From an uncultured cyanobacterium (GTDB taxonomy: Bacteria; Cyanobacteriota; Cyanobacteriia; Cyanobacteriales; FACHB-T130), in the NCBI GenBank assembly GCA_936920195.1, contig CAKZHE010000097.1, positions 31,741 through 95,740 on the forward strand: DNA of 64,000 nucleotides, read 5' to 3'. The notes beneath the pieces were generated by a model. The model was not told the origin of the DNA and ran no database searches. It was given only the letters and a program-made list of their open reading frames with translations. The translations under genes and the position numbers were made by a program. Within the stretch, counting starts at the first letter, position 1; the number at the start of each line of letters is the position of its first letter. This document shows, piece by piece, positions 16,516 through 26,300 of the stretch.

Positions 16516-17718
16516 CTACACTGCTTTTCTGGGTGTTCTTTTAGCTGCTTCAGCCTCGTAACATTTGAGGATTAAATTCCTGAGAAGATCCAAATCGCTA
16601 ACTGATGAAATAATCACTTTTGACTTAGCATCCCCCAAGGAAGATGACATCTCTTGCACTTCAAAATTTAATGATAATTTCTTCACCTCATCAACAGGCA
16701 ATCGCGTGACAAAACTTTTCTTCTTTGGCGAGAGATATAGTCTGAGAAACCACCAAGTGCTTTTACCAACATTTATGCCAAAATATGACACAACATCTTT
16801 ATATTTGACCTCCAAAGCATAGTTAGTAGACTGCTCTGCAATAGATTTAATTTTCTCAAATGCTTCTAGTTCTTCAGCCGTCGTCTCTATTTTAGCGTCT
16901 TCGTTACCTTGTTCTGGTTCATCCTCAATTTCTTCAACTTCTTGGATTAGTTGAGTAGGGGAAGAAATCTCACTAGATTGCCCCATCTCCTTGCTAATAG
17001 ATTGAGTCATTAACTCTACTAAACTTCCTTGAATAGACTTTTTCACAATCGGTCGAAATTTCTCAACCACTTTGCTAGTAATCCGCTCTATCTCATATCT
17101 AGAGGCCATATTACCCAGCTGAGAAATCAAAAACCGAATGAATTCATCAGAGGGAGAACGCAGAAGATTATCCACCAGTTGAGTCATTCCACTGAGATAA
17201 ACCATCTGTTCGGCGTGTCGTTTGATAACGAGAGCGTCAAAGTTATCCCGATGAAAGAATTTGAGGTTTTCAACTTGCTTTTGATCGTAGTTAAGGATAT
17301 TGAAGACAAAGAAAGGTTCATCATCCATTATATTGTCATGGCGTAAATCGGTAAAAAATAGGTATTCAATACCATTAGTAACAATAGCAACCTTAGCGGA
17401 AAGCAAACCGTTGAAATATCTTTTTAACTGCCCATCATGGGCTTCTGGCTTTTTATCGCGAGCTTTTGCTTCCACAAGCATAACAATGGAGTTACTGATT
17501 GAGATGGCATAATCTACTTTCTCTTTTTGCCCAGACTTCTTAATTGCAAAATCCGCAATGTATTCAGGAATAACCTCTGTCGGATCGAAGACATCATAGC
17601 CGATAATGCTGAGAAATGGCACAATCAAGCCCATTTTTGTTGCTTCTTCACCGGAAACCACATCAATTCTTTTTTTGACTTGTTCGGCAACCTTGGCAAT
17701 ATCATCTGCAAATGTCAT
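16516..17718 (-). CDS. Stand-alone HsdR N-terminal-like nuclease (type I restriction-like)
   Basis: 400 aa from the ATG at 17718, which has GGAAG about 9 nt upstream; an in-frame start at 17790 adds 24 atypical residues. The N-terminal 150 residues match HSDR_N: EEATKMGLIVPFLSIIGYD, IADFAIKK, KVDYAI (Asp69), and the PD-(D/E)XK core LVEAKAR with Glu83 and Lys85. Helices, an acidic linker (EEIEDEPEQGNEDAKIE) and an unknown C-terminal domain follow. No helicase motor, HsdM or HsdS lies nearby, so this is an orphan nuclease-like protein, not a type I system. Confidence 0.75.
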   Translation of the reverse strand: MTFADDIAKVAEQVKKRIDVVSGEEATKMGLIVPFLSIIGYDVFDPTEVIPEYIADFAIKKSGQKEKVDYAISISNSIVMLVEAKARDKKPEAHDGQLKRYFNGLLSAKVAIVTNGIEYLFFTDLRHDNIMDDEPFFVFNILNYDQKQVENLKFFHRDNFDALVIKRHAEQMVYLSGMTQLVDNLLRSPSDEFIRFLISQLGNMASRYEIERITSKVVEKFRPIVKKSIQGSLVELMTQSISKEMGQSSEISSPTQLIQEVEEIEDEPEQGNEDAKIETTAEELEAFEKIKSIAEQSTNYALEVKYKDVVSYFGINVGKSTWWFLRLYLSPKKKSFVTRLPVDEVKKLSLNFEVQEMSSSLGDAKSKVIISSVSDLDLLRNLILKCYEAEAAKRTPRKAV

Positions 17719-17808
17719 ATTGATTACTTCCTTCATTCTAGTTTTTGCTGTTTTTGCGTCATTAAAGATTCCACTCCGGTTTAACTTCAAAGTAAAAAAT
17801 CAAACGAA

Positions 17809-17869
17809 GTTCGTAGTTGGGCTTCAGCCCTCCGGATTGGGGCTAAAGCCCAACTACAAACTTTATTAC
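17809..17869. repeat. Inverted repeat between convergent-side genes
   Basis: GTAGTTGGGCTTCAGCCC and GGGGCTAAAGCCCAACTAC form a long imperfect hairpin just after the tldD stop region. It probably acts as a terminator for tldD. It resembles intergenic hairpins common in filamentous cyanobacteria; I see only one copy here. Confidence 0.6.
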
Positions 17870-17872
17870 TAC

Positions 17873-19273
17873 CTAAACTGCTGCCTCGCCACCAACTACC
17901 ACATCGCGAATTCGGAGACTGGGACCGCCACAACCGACGGGCAAACCACTTTGTCCGCCTTTGCCGCAACCGCCAGATTCATCCCAATAAAAGTCATTGC
18001 CAATCCCTTCAATATCTGCCAAAGTTGCAAAAACATTGCCAGAAAGTGTGACATCTCTGACAGGTTCGGCAATTTTGCCATTGCGAATCATCCAGGCTTC
18101 ACCAGCACTAAAAGTAAACATTTCTCCATTGGTCATGCCTCCCAACCAATTGCAAGCATAAACCCCTTCTTTGATGTCCGCAAATAAGTCTTGAACTGGG
18201 GTTTTTCCCCGTTCAATCCAAGTATTTGTCATCCGGACAATGGGGGGATAATGATAGTTGAGACAGCGAGCATTCCCTGTCGGCTGCTCGCCCAATTTTC
18301 CCGCCGTTTCGCGAGAATGCAATCGTCCCACTAACACCCCATCTTTAATTAATTGAGTAGTGGTAGCGGGGGTTCCTTCGTCATCGTAGTAATAACTACC
18401 TCGGTGTCCCCCAGGGGCTGCACCGTCAAAGATTTGTAATTCATTGGAACCAAACCGCCGTCCAATGCTCATAACTTCCAACAAGTCGGGATTTTCGTAG
18501 GCCATATCTGCTTCGGAAAGGTGTCCAAAAGCTTCGTGGACAAATAATCCGGTAAGAATGGGATCAATGACGACAGTGTAGGTATTGCCCTTGACTGGGG
18601 GCAGAGAGAGGGCGCTGACGGCACGTTGGGCAGCACCGCGCACTTGTTCATCTAGGGCGATCAGGTCTTCGTAGGCTTTGCGCGATCCCGTGGTTTCCCG
18701 TCCAGTTTGGACGGTTTCACCATTGCGAGCGGTGGCAGCAAATCGCATTTCCATATCTACCCAAGATTGCTCAATTGCTGTACCCTCAGAAGTAACCAGG
18801 ATAATTCGTTGAGCGCTGTCGCCATAACGGACCGAGGTGGTAGCAATGCGAGGGTCTAAAGTTCGGAGGATTTGGGTATAGCGATCGCACAGGGCTTTTT
18901 TTTCTCCTAGGGGGATGTGCCGGGGATCGCTACCAGTGAGGGGTAATTGACAAGTTGCTTGAATTGGCTCAATTGGTGCGAGAATAGTTTCTTCATCACC
19001 AACAATTCGGGCAGCGGCGATCGCTTCTTCGATTCGTTCTGCCAAACCAGACAGACGATTAAAACTGGCAAACCCCCAACCGCCTCTATAACAGGCTCTC
19101 ACCTGTCCGCCAATGGAAATTCCTTCGCTCAGGGTTTCTACTTTATCCCCTCGCAAAAAAATATCTGTTCCCTCTGCCTCTTCTAAGCGAATTGCTAGAT
19201 AGTCAACGCGGGAACGATAGCGAATCATCAAATCTGAGAGTAAATTTTTGGCATCAGTCAGTAAAGTTGGCAT
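17873..19273 (-). CDS. tldD: TldD/PmbA-family metalloprotease TldD
   Basis: 466 aa. TldD works with PmbA/TldE on unfolded peptides and on some peptide precursors. The zinc motif HEAFGH is at about 245-250, in GLFVHEAFGHLSEADM. Other family landmarks are GSYYYDDEGTPA, LHSRETAGKLG, GEMFTFSAGEAWMIRNG and the C-terminal SGGCGKGGQSGLPVGCGGP. No pmbA partner is visible within the window. Confidence 0.9.
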   Translation of the reverse strand: MPTLLTDAKNLLSDLMIRYRSRVDYLAIRLEEAEGTDIFLRGDKVETLSEGISIGGQVRACYRGGWGFASFNRLSGLAERIEEAIAAARIVGDEETILAPIEPIQATCQLPLTGSDPRHIPLGEKKALCDRYTQILRTLDPRIATTSVRYGDSAQRIILVTSEGTAIEQSWVDMEMRFAATARNGETVQTGRETTGSRKAYEDLIALDEQVRGAAQRAVSALSLPPVKGNTYTVVIDPILTGLFVHEAFGHLSEADMAYENPDLLEVMSIGRRFGSNELQIFDGAAPGGHRGSYYYDDEGTPATTTQLIKDGVLVGRLHSRETAGKLGEQPTGNARCLNYHYPPIVRMTNTWIERGKTPVQDLFADIKEGVYACNWLGGMTNGEMFTFSAGEAWMIRNGKIAEPVRDVTLSGNVFATLADIEGIGNDFYWDESGGCGKGGQSGLPVGCGGPSLRIRDVVVGGEAAV

Positions 19274-19489
19274 ATTTAGCAGCCGCGATAAAGTATGAAT
19301 AATTCAGCCCAAAGGTTGATTCCTCTGCTTCTATTTTCCGATTAATTGGCATACACTGGCACTAAAGGAAAATCTGAGGGGTTTTAACCCCAGCGAACAT
19401 TTTGACAATCTATGTTAACATTCAGTTTCTTTAGATCTGAGAGTGTCAATAGTAGGAATCAGGATAGAATTCAGTTAGGTCGGAACTTC

Positions 19490-19561
19490 ATGCCAACTTC
19501 ACAAAAAGCCCTAGCAGAAGTAAAACGGCACTTTCGCCTCCAGAGAGCAGATCTGCAATGA
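19490..19561 (+). CDS. Possible 23-aa upstream peptide coupled to the Uma2 gene
   Basis: A short reading frame MPTSQKALAEVKRHFRLQ, five residues longer, ends in a TGA that overlaps the Uma2 ATG as ATGA. It is too short to recognise and may be chance. The ATGA coupling and basic helical content make it worth noting. It could equally be the decayed start of a longer Uma2 reading frame. Confidence 0.25.
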   Translation: MPTSQKALAEVKRHFRLQRADLQ

Positions 19562-20214
19562 TTACTACCTCCATGCCTGCCGAGCAGAGATCCCTGCTGC
19601 ATAACATCAGCTGGCAAACCCTGGAAACCCTTCTGGCTCAAAGTAGCAAGGAGCGTAATTATCGACTAGCATATAACGGCAGTAGCTTAGAAACTGCCAC
19701 GCCTCTGTACGAGCATGAAAGCTACAGCAGCCTGCTAAATAATCTAGTCCAGGTTTTTGCCGAAGAATTAGACCTAAAAATTAAAATGTATGATTCGGTG
19801 GTTCTCAAGCGGCAAGATGTGGGCTGCGCCATTGAGCCAGATAGCTGTTATTATATTCAAAATGTGGCGGAAGTAAAAGGCAAGCGATCGCTCGATCTGA
19901 CCATCGATCCGCCCCCAGATTTAGCCATCGAAGTTGATATCACTACCAGCCAAATTGATAAATTTAGCATTTATGCGGCGTTAGGCGTTCCGGAATTATG
20001 GCGCTATAACGGATTAGAAGTCAAAATTTATCGGCTTTTGGGCAAAGAGTATCTGGAATGCGCTCGCACTGGTTGTTCCCAAGATATGCGATCGCGAGCT
20101 TTTCCCCCACTACTTGCCCCCAAAATTTCTCGCTTCCTAGATCAAAGTAAAACCTTGGGAGAAGTAGCAGTAGTCAGGTTATTCCGCACCTGGTTGCGAA
20201 ATCAAATTGCTTAG
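19558..20214 (+). CDS. Uma2-family (DUF820) endonuclease-like protein
   Basis: 218 aa. The PD-(D/E)XK core is clear: EPDSCYYIQN, then DPPPDLAIEVDIT with Asp and Glu, GVPELWRYNG and VKIYRL. Uma2 proteins are abundant in cyanobacteria and their role is poorly known. A decayed relative lies 1.3 kb away (21494-21720). The start overlaps the end of a tiny upstream frame. Confidence 0.85.
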   Translation: MITTSMPAEQRSLLHNISWQTLETLLAQSSKERNYRLAYNGSSLETATPLYEHESYSSLLNNLVQVFAEELDLKIKMYDSVVLKRQDVGCAIEPDSCYYIQNVAEVKGKRSLDLTIDPPPDLAIEVDITTSQIDKFSIYAALGVPELWRYNGLEVKIYRLLGKEYLECARTGCSQDMRSRAFPPLLAPKISRFLDQSKTLGEVAVVRLFRTWLRNQIA

Positions 20215-20319
20215 TCCAATGTCTATGCAATGTAGTGGCAGATTTACATATATAAATTCGCTGGTTTTTCCCGATCAAATTCCCATTTTAAAGGATTATC
20301 AATAATATATTGAAGGGCT

Positions 20320-20444
20320 ATATAGCGCGTCTCAATGAGTGCAATTCCGTAGGGGCAATCCCCCCGTGGTTGCCCCGATGTGTAGGGGTAGGCACGGGGG
20401 CGCTACCCCTACAGATTTACATAAATGATTCAGACGCGCTATAT
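20320..20444. mobile_element. 125-bp MITE-like element with perfect 13-bp terminal inverted repeats
   Basis: ATATAGCGCGTCT at 20320-20332 is exactly complementary to AGACGCGCTATAT at 20432-20444. The inside holds two dispersed hairpins: the GGGGCAATCCCCCCG type, and GTAGGGGTAGG paired with CGCTACCCCTAC. I see no target-site duplication. It encodes nothing, so any movement would need a transposase in trans. Confidence 0.65.
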
Positions 20445-20446
20445 TA

Positions 20447-21361
20447 TTAAGTTAAAGAAACACGATAAACCCAATCTTGATATTTAGGTTCTCGGTTTTC
20501 AGTAATCGCCGTCAGCTTCTCTCGCAACAGTTCAGTAATTGGTCGATTGGTAGACAAAGGATAATTTTCAATTTGCTTCACTGGACTAACTTTGGCAGCA
20601 GTACCGCTTAAAAAAACTTCATCGGCAATCAACAATTCAGATTTATCAATCGCTCTTTCTAAGGTGGGAATTCCCAAATCTCTCGCCATAGTCAAAACGC
20701 TATCTCTGGTAATCCCTTCGAGAATATCTTGATCGTAGCCCGGTGTAATTAATTGTCCATTTCTGACAATAAAGATATTCATCCCCGAAGCTTCGCAGAC
20801 TTTCCCTTGGGAGTTCATTAAAATTGCTTCATCAAAACCAGATTCAATCGCTTCAGTTTTTGCCAAAGAAGAAGTAATGTACGCCGCACTAATCTTCCCC
20901 CGTAGTGGAAAACTCCGATCTTCTTGCCGACACCAAGAACTAATTCGACATTTGACACCTTCCGGCGACAAATAATCGCCTAATTCAATGCCATAGACTA
21001 AGAAATCTTTCTCAATATTATGGAGTCTGGGAGTAATTCCCAATCCAGAAGTATAGATAAAAGGTCGGATATAAAAAGGCTGAGTTGGTTGATTCTTTTT
21101 AATAAATTCAACAATAACTTCTTGGATTTTGGCGGCGGGTAAGTCGTAGTTGAGAAATTTGGCGCTATTGCTCAGTCGCTGACAGTGACGATCTAATCTA
21201 AACAGGAGAATTTCCTGGCTGTTTTGGGGGTTGGGGATACCGCGCATTCCTCCGAAGGCTCCCGTGCCGTAGTGTAAGGCATGGGTGGCGATGGAGATAT
21301 TAGCTTCGGCAAAGGGCAGAAAATGGTTCTTGAAGTAGGCGATGGGCAGGAAGTTATCCAC
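20447..21361 (-). CDS. ilvE: Branched-chain-amino-acid aminotransferase
   Basis: 304 aa, PLP-dependent class IV fold. Makes Leu, Ile and Val from their 2-oxo acids with glutamate. Landmarks are HALHYGTGAFGGMRG near the N-terminus, FRLDRHCQRL, YIRPFIYTSG, the PLP lysine region RGKISAAYITSSLAKTEA, CEASGMNIFIV, and the phosphate-binding stretch ILEGITRDSVL with EVFLSGTAAKVSPV. It starts at a GTG. The stop lies 3 bp from the MITE-like element. Confidence 0.92.
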   Translation of the reverse strand: MDNFLPIAYFKNHFLPFAEANISIATHALHYGTGAFGGMRGIPNPQNSQEILLFRLDRHCQRLSNSAKFLNYDLPAAKIQEVIVEFIKKNQPTQPFYIRPFIYTSGLGITPRLHNIEKDFLVYGIELGDYLSPEGVKCRISSWCRQEDRSFPLRGKISAAYITSSLAKTEAIESGFDEAILMNSQGKVCEASGMNIFIVRNGQLITPGYDQDILEGITRDSVLTMARDLGIPTLERAIDKSELLIADEVFLSGTAAKVSPVKQIENYPLSTNRPITELLREKLTAITENREPKYQDWVYRVSLT

Positions 21362-21493
21362 GATCTTGGCTCGGTGTTAGTGATACGGAACCTAATTTTA
21401 CCCCAAGCAGGCAACTTACAGCACAATTTTGCCAGGAAATTTATGGTCATCTTCTCTGTCAATCCCTCCCATTTGAGATTTAGATGTTTTGGC

Positions 21494-21720
21494 TTACCCA
21501 ATTTCTACTAGATATTGTTCGTTTTGCCAAAGATTAATTTGTAGTCCTCCGCGTCTGTATCTCCAAAGTTCCGGCACGCCAAGAATTTGATAATTATCCA
21601 ACTGAGTGCGAGAAGTGAGATCAATTTCTATTGCTAAGTCTGGCGGTGGATCTACACTCATATCCAGCCGATTTTTACCGATAATATCTGCTTGATTTTG
21701 AATGTAAAAACAAGTTACAT
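21494..21720 (-). pseudogene. Remnant of a Uma2-family gene
   Basis: Reverse-strand translation gives PDVTCFYIQN, a short divergent part, DPPPDLAIEIDLTSRTQ, LGVPELWRYRRGG and NEQYLVEIG, then a stop at 21494. This is the central Uma2 core. The N-terminal half is missing: the frame runs into a GGGGCAA hairpin repeat at 21721. The C-terminus is short. It resembles the intact Uma2 gene at 19558 but is a separate paralogue. Confidence 0.75.
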
Positions 21721-21812
21721 CGGGGCAACCACAGGGGGATTGCCCCTACATCTCGCAATAAAGCGAACTGATAAATGTTGGGTTTTCACTATCGTTTCAA
21801 CCCAACCTACGT
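21721..21812. repeat. Dispersed hairpin repeats at the broken end of the Uma2 remnant
   Basis: GGGGCAACCACAGGGGGATT followed by GCCCC forms one hairpin at 21723-21747. GTTGGGTTTTCACTATCG with TTTCAACCCAACCTAC forms the second at about 21777-21811. Both families recur elsewhere in the window. Confidence 0.65.
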
Positions 21813-21824
21813 CTATTTCCATGC

Positions 21825-22667
21825 CTAACCATGAAATAGAATAGTTAATAACGGTAAAAAAGAAAGCAGGAAAAACTGCCCAAACCAAAGATCCACAGTA
21901 GTCGGGTTTTCTGGTTGGGAAATCAGCGCTTCAATCCTTTCTTCTAACCGATTAGGCGGAGCAACGGTACTCAAAGGAGCGCAGAAATTATCGGAACGAA
22001 CTAGGGGCGCGATCGCCACTAACAACAAAGATTCTGCTAATAATAAAGAATCTACTTTTTGCGCCGCCCATTGATCGGCTCGCAATTCTCTTAACAGTAG
22101 CAATTCTTGCCAGAGCGCCTCTGTATTGGGCAACCATTTAGAAATAGCTTTCAGCCAACCCAACCAGAAAAACCAAAAGGTATCTCGATAATAATAATGC
22201 CCTTGTTCGTGGGCTAAGACCGCCTCTAACTGCTCTGAATTCAAAGTGGCTAATAATCCTTCGCTCACCACTAATTCGGGCTGCCAGAAGCCAATCCGAC
22301 CGCAAAACAAAAAGGCATTTTTCAGCAATCTTCCGGGGGTTTCCCCTAGCTGAATCTGGGGATAGGTGCGAATTTGCTGGATAGTCTGCCAGCCTTCCCA
22401 AACTAAATTGAGTCCGATAATTGCTGTCCAACCGACAAAAGCCAGTCCCAACCCGTAACTGAACCAACCTGTCTGCCAACCTGCCATTTTACCCGTTGGT
22501 CCCATGCAGAGTAAAGCGATCGCTGTGGCTAAAATTAATAATGGGGGGAACAAAAATAAACTCAATGTCTGTTGCCAGCGGGTTAACCAGTTGCCCGATT
22601 TTTTTTCCCACCGAGATCTTAGCCACCAAGCGGCGGTCAGGACTATCAAAATAATACTTAAGTGCAT
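21825..22667 (-). CDS. M56-family membrane metallopeptidase (BlaR1/MecR1-like)
   Basis: 280 aa. It has membrane helices at the N-terminus (LSIILIVLTAAWWL, LFLFPPLLILATAIALL, GLGLAFVGWTAIIGL) and at the C-terminus. The zinc motif is HEQGH, in EAVLAHEQGHYYYRDTFWFF, with LLRELRADQWA downstream. It lacks a penicillin-binding sensor domain. By family it should cut or destabilise the BlaI-type repressor encoded just upstream; the start overlaps that gene's stop by 1 bp. The inducing signal is unknown. Confidence 0.85.
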   Translation of the reverse strand: MHLSIILIVLTAAWWLRSRWEKKSGNWLTRWQQTLSLFLFPPLLILATAIALLCMGPTGKMAGWQTGWFSYGLGLAFVGWTAIIGLNLVWEGWQTIQQIRTYPQIQLGETPGRLLKNAFLFCGRIGFWQPELVVSEGLLATLNSEQLEAVLAHEQGHYYYRDTFWFFWLGWLKAISKWLPNTEALWQELLLLRELRADQWAAQKVDSLLLAESLLLVAIAPLVRSDNFCAPLSTVAPPNRLEERIEALISQPENPTTVDLWFGQFFLLSFLPLLTILFHG

Positions 22668-23089
22668 TATTCTGCCTCCTTTTTGGCAGCGCGGGCGGCT
22701 TGCAAACGGAGCGCGATCGCCGCAATTTGATCTAAACTAGCAGTATCCAGGCTATCCGCAAAACTCGCCACAATATCCGGGTTGCCGACAGCTAAAAACT
22801 TATGCAGGCGTTCGTAAGCTTCTACAACTTGGGCTTCGGCGCGGGAAATTAAAGCCTGCCAAGTGAAAGTGCGTTCGCTTTTATTGCAAGTCAGCCAGCC
22901 TTTCTGCGCTAAACGGCCTAAAACTGTGGTTACTGAACTATAGGCTAATTCCCGGTTGGGATCTTGTAAAATCCGGTCGTGAACGTCTTTAACCGTTACT
23001 TCGCCTATATCCCAAACAATGTTTAAAATTTCCGCTTCCAAGGGACCGAGGGAAAGTTGTTTGGGGCGGTACTTGGGGATATCACTCAT
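22667..23089 (-). CDS. BlaI/MecI/CopY-family transcriptional repressor
   Basis: 140 aa. Winged helix: LGPLEAEILNIVWDIGEVTVKDVHDRIL, then LAYSSVTTVLGRLAQKGWLTC, then a dimerisation helix region. It is the first gene of a two-gene operon with the M56 peptidase, the standard BlaI-BlaR1 layout. It probably represses its own operon and unlinked targets. No beta-lactamase gene is nearby. Confidence 0.9.
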   Translation of the reverse strand: MSDIPKYRPKQLSLGPLEAEILNIVWDIGEVTVKDVHDRILQDPNRELAYSSVTTVLGRLAQKGWLTCNKSERTFTWQALISRAEAQVVEAYERLHKFLAVGNPDIVASFADSLDTASLDQIAAIALRLQAARAAKKEAE

Positions 23090-23328
23090 AGATTATAGTT
23101 GCTTTGCTGAATTATATGTAGATTTTATGCGATCGCGCGATCGCTGTAAACCCTTCTATAAAATTAGTTTTCTCTAGCTAAAGAGGGAGGTCTAAGTTGC
23201 GGAATATCTCATAGTGTATAGGTATCTGAAGGGAATTCAAAATAACATCGAATGGCCTATTTTTTGGGAGCGTTACGATAGCTATTATTTTTCATAGACC
23301 AATTAAAAAAATCAATAAGGAGATCATC

Positions 23329-26300
23329 ATGGATAATAATATTAGAGTTTTGTTTGTCAATCAGTTCAATAGTAGCAGAGATGTATTTAACCAAGATCTT
23401 CAGAATACTTTGGTATATCTGAAATCGCAGTCTAATCTAACATTAGAAGAAATATTTTTAATAGAAGACGCTAAGGAAAAACTAACAAATACTGACATTT
23501 TGATAATATGGGTTGACACCCAAAACTCTGGTGCTTGGCATGATTTCATTGAGAACTCACCAACTTTATATTATCTAGGGTTTATTGTTGTTTTTGAATC
23601 TAAAGAAGGAAACTTACTTGAAAACGCTCGTGAAGCAATGTTGCGGCAAATATATCCATTTGTCTGCCCTATTGACTTCGATGTATTCCAGGCATCTATT
23701 GAAGCAATAGATGCTAAAATGAAATATAGAAAATCTCTAAGAAATTTCAAAAATGCCTTACTTAAAGCAGACAGTTTAGATTCTATCGTAGATAAGGCAC
23801 TCCAGCAGTTAAAAGATCATCCATTGGTTGGATATCAAGAAGCAACTATATCATTAGTTGATAAAGAAACTAAAACTGGTAAAAGATATTTATTAAAAAT
23901 TGATCCATCAAATTCTCATCCGGATCGGACTCTTCATAAAGAGATCCAAAAGGACAAACTAATCACAAAAGTGGATGAACAAACTGTAGTTATTCTTGAA
24001 TCTATATATGCAGAAGAATCAAAACAACAATTTATTGATTGGGGTTGGGAATACAACAAATCTTCAACGCAAGATATCAAATCTTGGATTGGATTGGCTG
24101 CAAAATATCAAGATCAGACAGTAGCAATTATTACTCTCCATCATCAAACACCACGCAAGTATGAAAAATCCAGCCAGAAACTTGTAAAATTTCTCAGAGA
24201 TTTTGGTGAGATTTTTGCAAATGCAATCGAGAATTTCTTCCTAAAAAGGAATAAGATTGTAGTTGAAGAAATTATCAATGAAATGGGAGATGATTTGAAG
24301 AGTAAAGATCTGATCATACAAATACTTCAGAAATTAAAAGATGAGCTAAAATGTGATACCTGTAATTATTTTCTGACTTCATATGATGCACATAGCAAAG
24401 AAACATTTCTTTCAGAATTAACTTCATCTAAAGACAATTCAAATGCCCCAAAAAAAAGCAGCCATACGTTTAAAAAAGGTGTTGGTATTGCAGGATCTGT
24501 ACTAAAAGATGGTAAGAGTAGAATTGTCCCTCATGCCTGTGAAGATGACGATTTTCTCCCAACCCTTAACCATCCCGGCTACAAGCTTTCTATGTTAGCA
24601 GTACCTGTAATACCGATATCTGACAAACACTCAAATCAGCCTAATCGTATAATTGGTATTATTTGCTGCTACAAGGAGGAACCAGATTATTTTACAGTTT
24701 ACGATCGAGATCTTGTTGCAGATATTGCGCTCAGTGCAGCCACGGTCATTGAACGCACGATGACCCTAGAGTTCTCGAATGAGATCAGTTCAGAAATGGC
24801 TCAACTTGTGGTCAATCCAGATAAAACAAAACTGCTTGAAAAAATTTGTCAACATGCATTGAAAGTGACAAATTCTGGATCGGCGAGCATTCATCTACTT
24901 CAATATATAGATATAACAAATTATTACAGATCCACGGGAGATTATTACACTGCTCCACCTAATGAACAAGAATTACCTCCTCGTCTTGATGGTCAAGGTA
25001 CTACTGATCTAGTAATAGAGGCAAACCAGACTGTAGAATTTTCTGAAAAAAATGGAAATTTTGCTCGAATTGCCGAATCACAAAGACAAAAAGGTGTCAA
25101 GTATAAGATTGTTGTTCCCCTGCGAATCACTAAGGATGATAAATCATCCATTATTGGAGCTTTATACTTGAATAAATACTCAGACGAGCCATTTTCTGCA
25201 ATTGAAAAATTTGCAATAGAACTGTTTGCAAGTCAAGCAGCTAACATTATCTACGATCAGAAAATTTTAGTTGAAAATAAGTTTAGATCTGACGCTCACG
25301 AAGGCTTTGCTAAAGCCATTGAAGTAATCGCTAGCACAGACGATATAGACTTACTACTGCAAAATATTGCAAAATATTCCTATTCTCTCGTAAATGCGAA
25401 CTTCAGTTATCTAGTTATTCGTGATAGTACAAATAAGTTCAAGGTCAAAGCTGCGTGGCCTGAGTATATCTTGACTGATTTAGAAAATAAATATTGTGAA
25501 GTTAATCAGATAGGAATCACAGGTATTGTTGCTAAAACAGGGATAGGTATTATTATTAACGACATTCATGAAGAGAAGAAAATAAACTCAGAATATGGGC
25601 AGGCATATGTTGAATTTAAAAAAGAAACTCGTTCAGAATTAGCTGTCCCTATTTTAGAAAAAGATGGAACTGTAATTGGTGTAATTAACCTTGAGCATGA
25701 TAAAACTTATGCTTTTACTCCGTTACATCAGAAGGTCATTGAATATTTTGCAAAACAGGTGGGAATTGCATTTCAAAAGAAAAACCTTATTGAGGGTATT
25801 AGTATTAATAATAACACATTGAGGCATCTTCATCTGTCTTTACAGAATATCATGCAGCAATCTCTTCAAAATATGCTTTCTAAAGTGGTTTCACTGACTT
25901 GCGAAGCTTTAGAAGCAGAAGAAGTGATCGTAATTCCATATAAAGGGGGAAAAAATGGTAGTTTAATTATTTTGGAGGATGAAATTGTTCCAATTAGATG
26001 TCTTAGTTTGACAAAAGATTTGGAAAAAATGTCCTCAGATGTTTATGCTAAACAGGAAGAAAAGATTTACCCAGAGGAAAATTCCAATCAAGATAAAAAT
26101 GATTTTAACTGCATAAAGGAAGCAAGAAACATATCCTATGGACTATGCCTTCCTTTCTCGTTTGGGCTAAAGAAAATTGGTGTTATGTGGATACTTTTCT
26201 CTGATCCGAGCTACAAAAAACAGCTAGAGAAAGATAAAGATATGTACAAGATTTATATCAATCAAATTGCATTAGCCTACGAAAATGCCGAGAAATTTGA

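Noticed and set aside
16516..17718. Calling a full type I restriction system
   Set aside because: There is no helicase region in the protein and no HsdM or HsdS gene nearby.
21281..21511. A 76-codon plus-strand frame antisense to the ilvE start
   Set aside because: It overlaps the highly conserved N-terminal part of IlvE on the other strand and has no support of its own.
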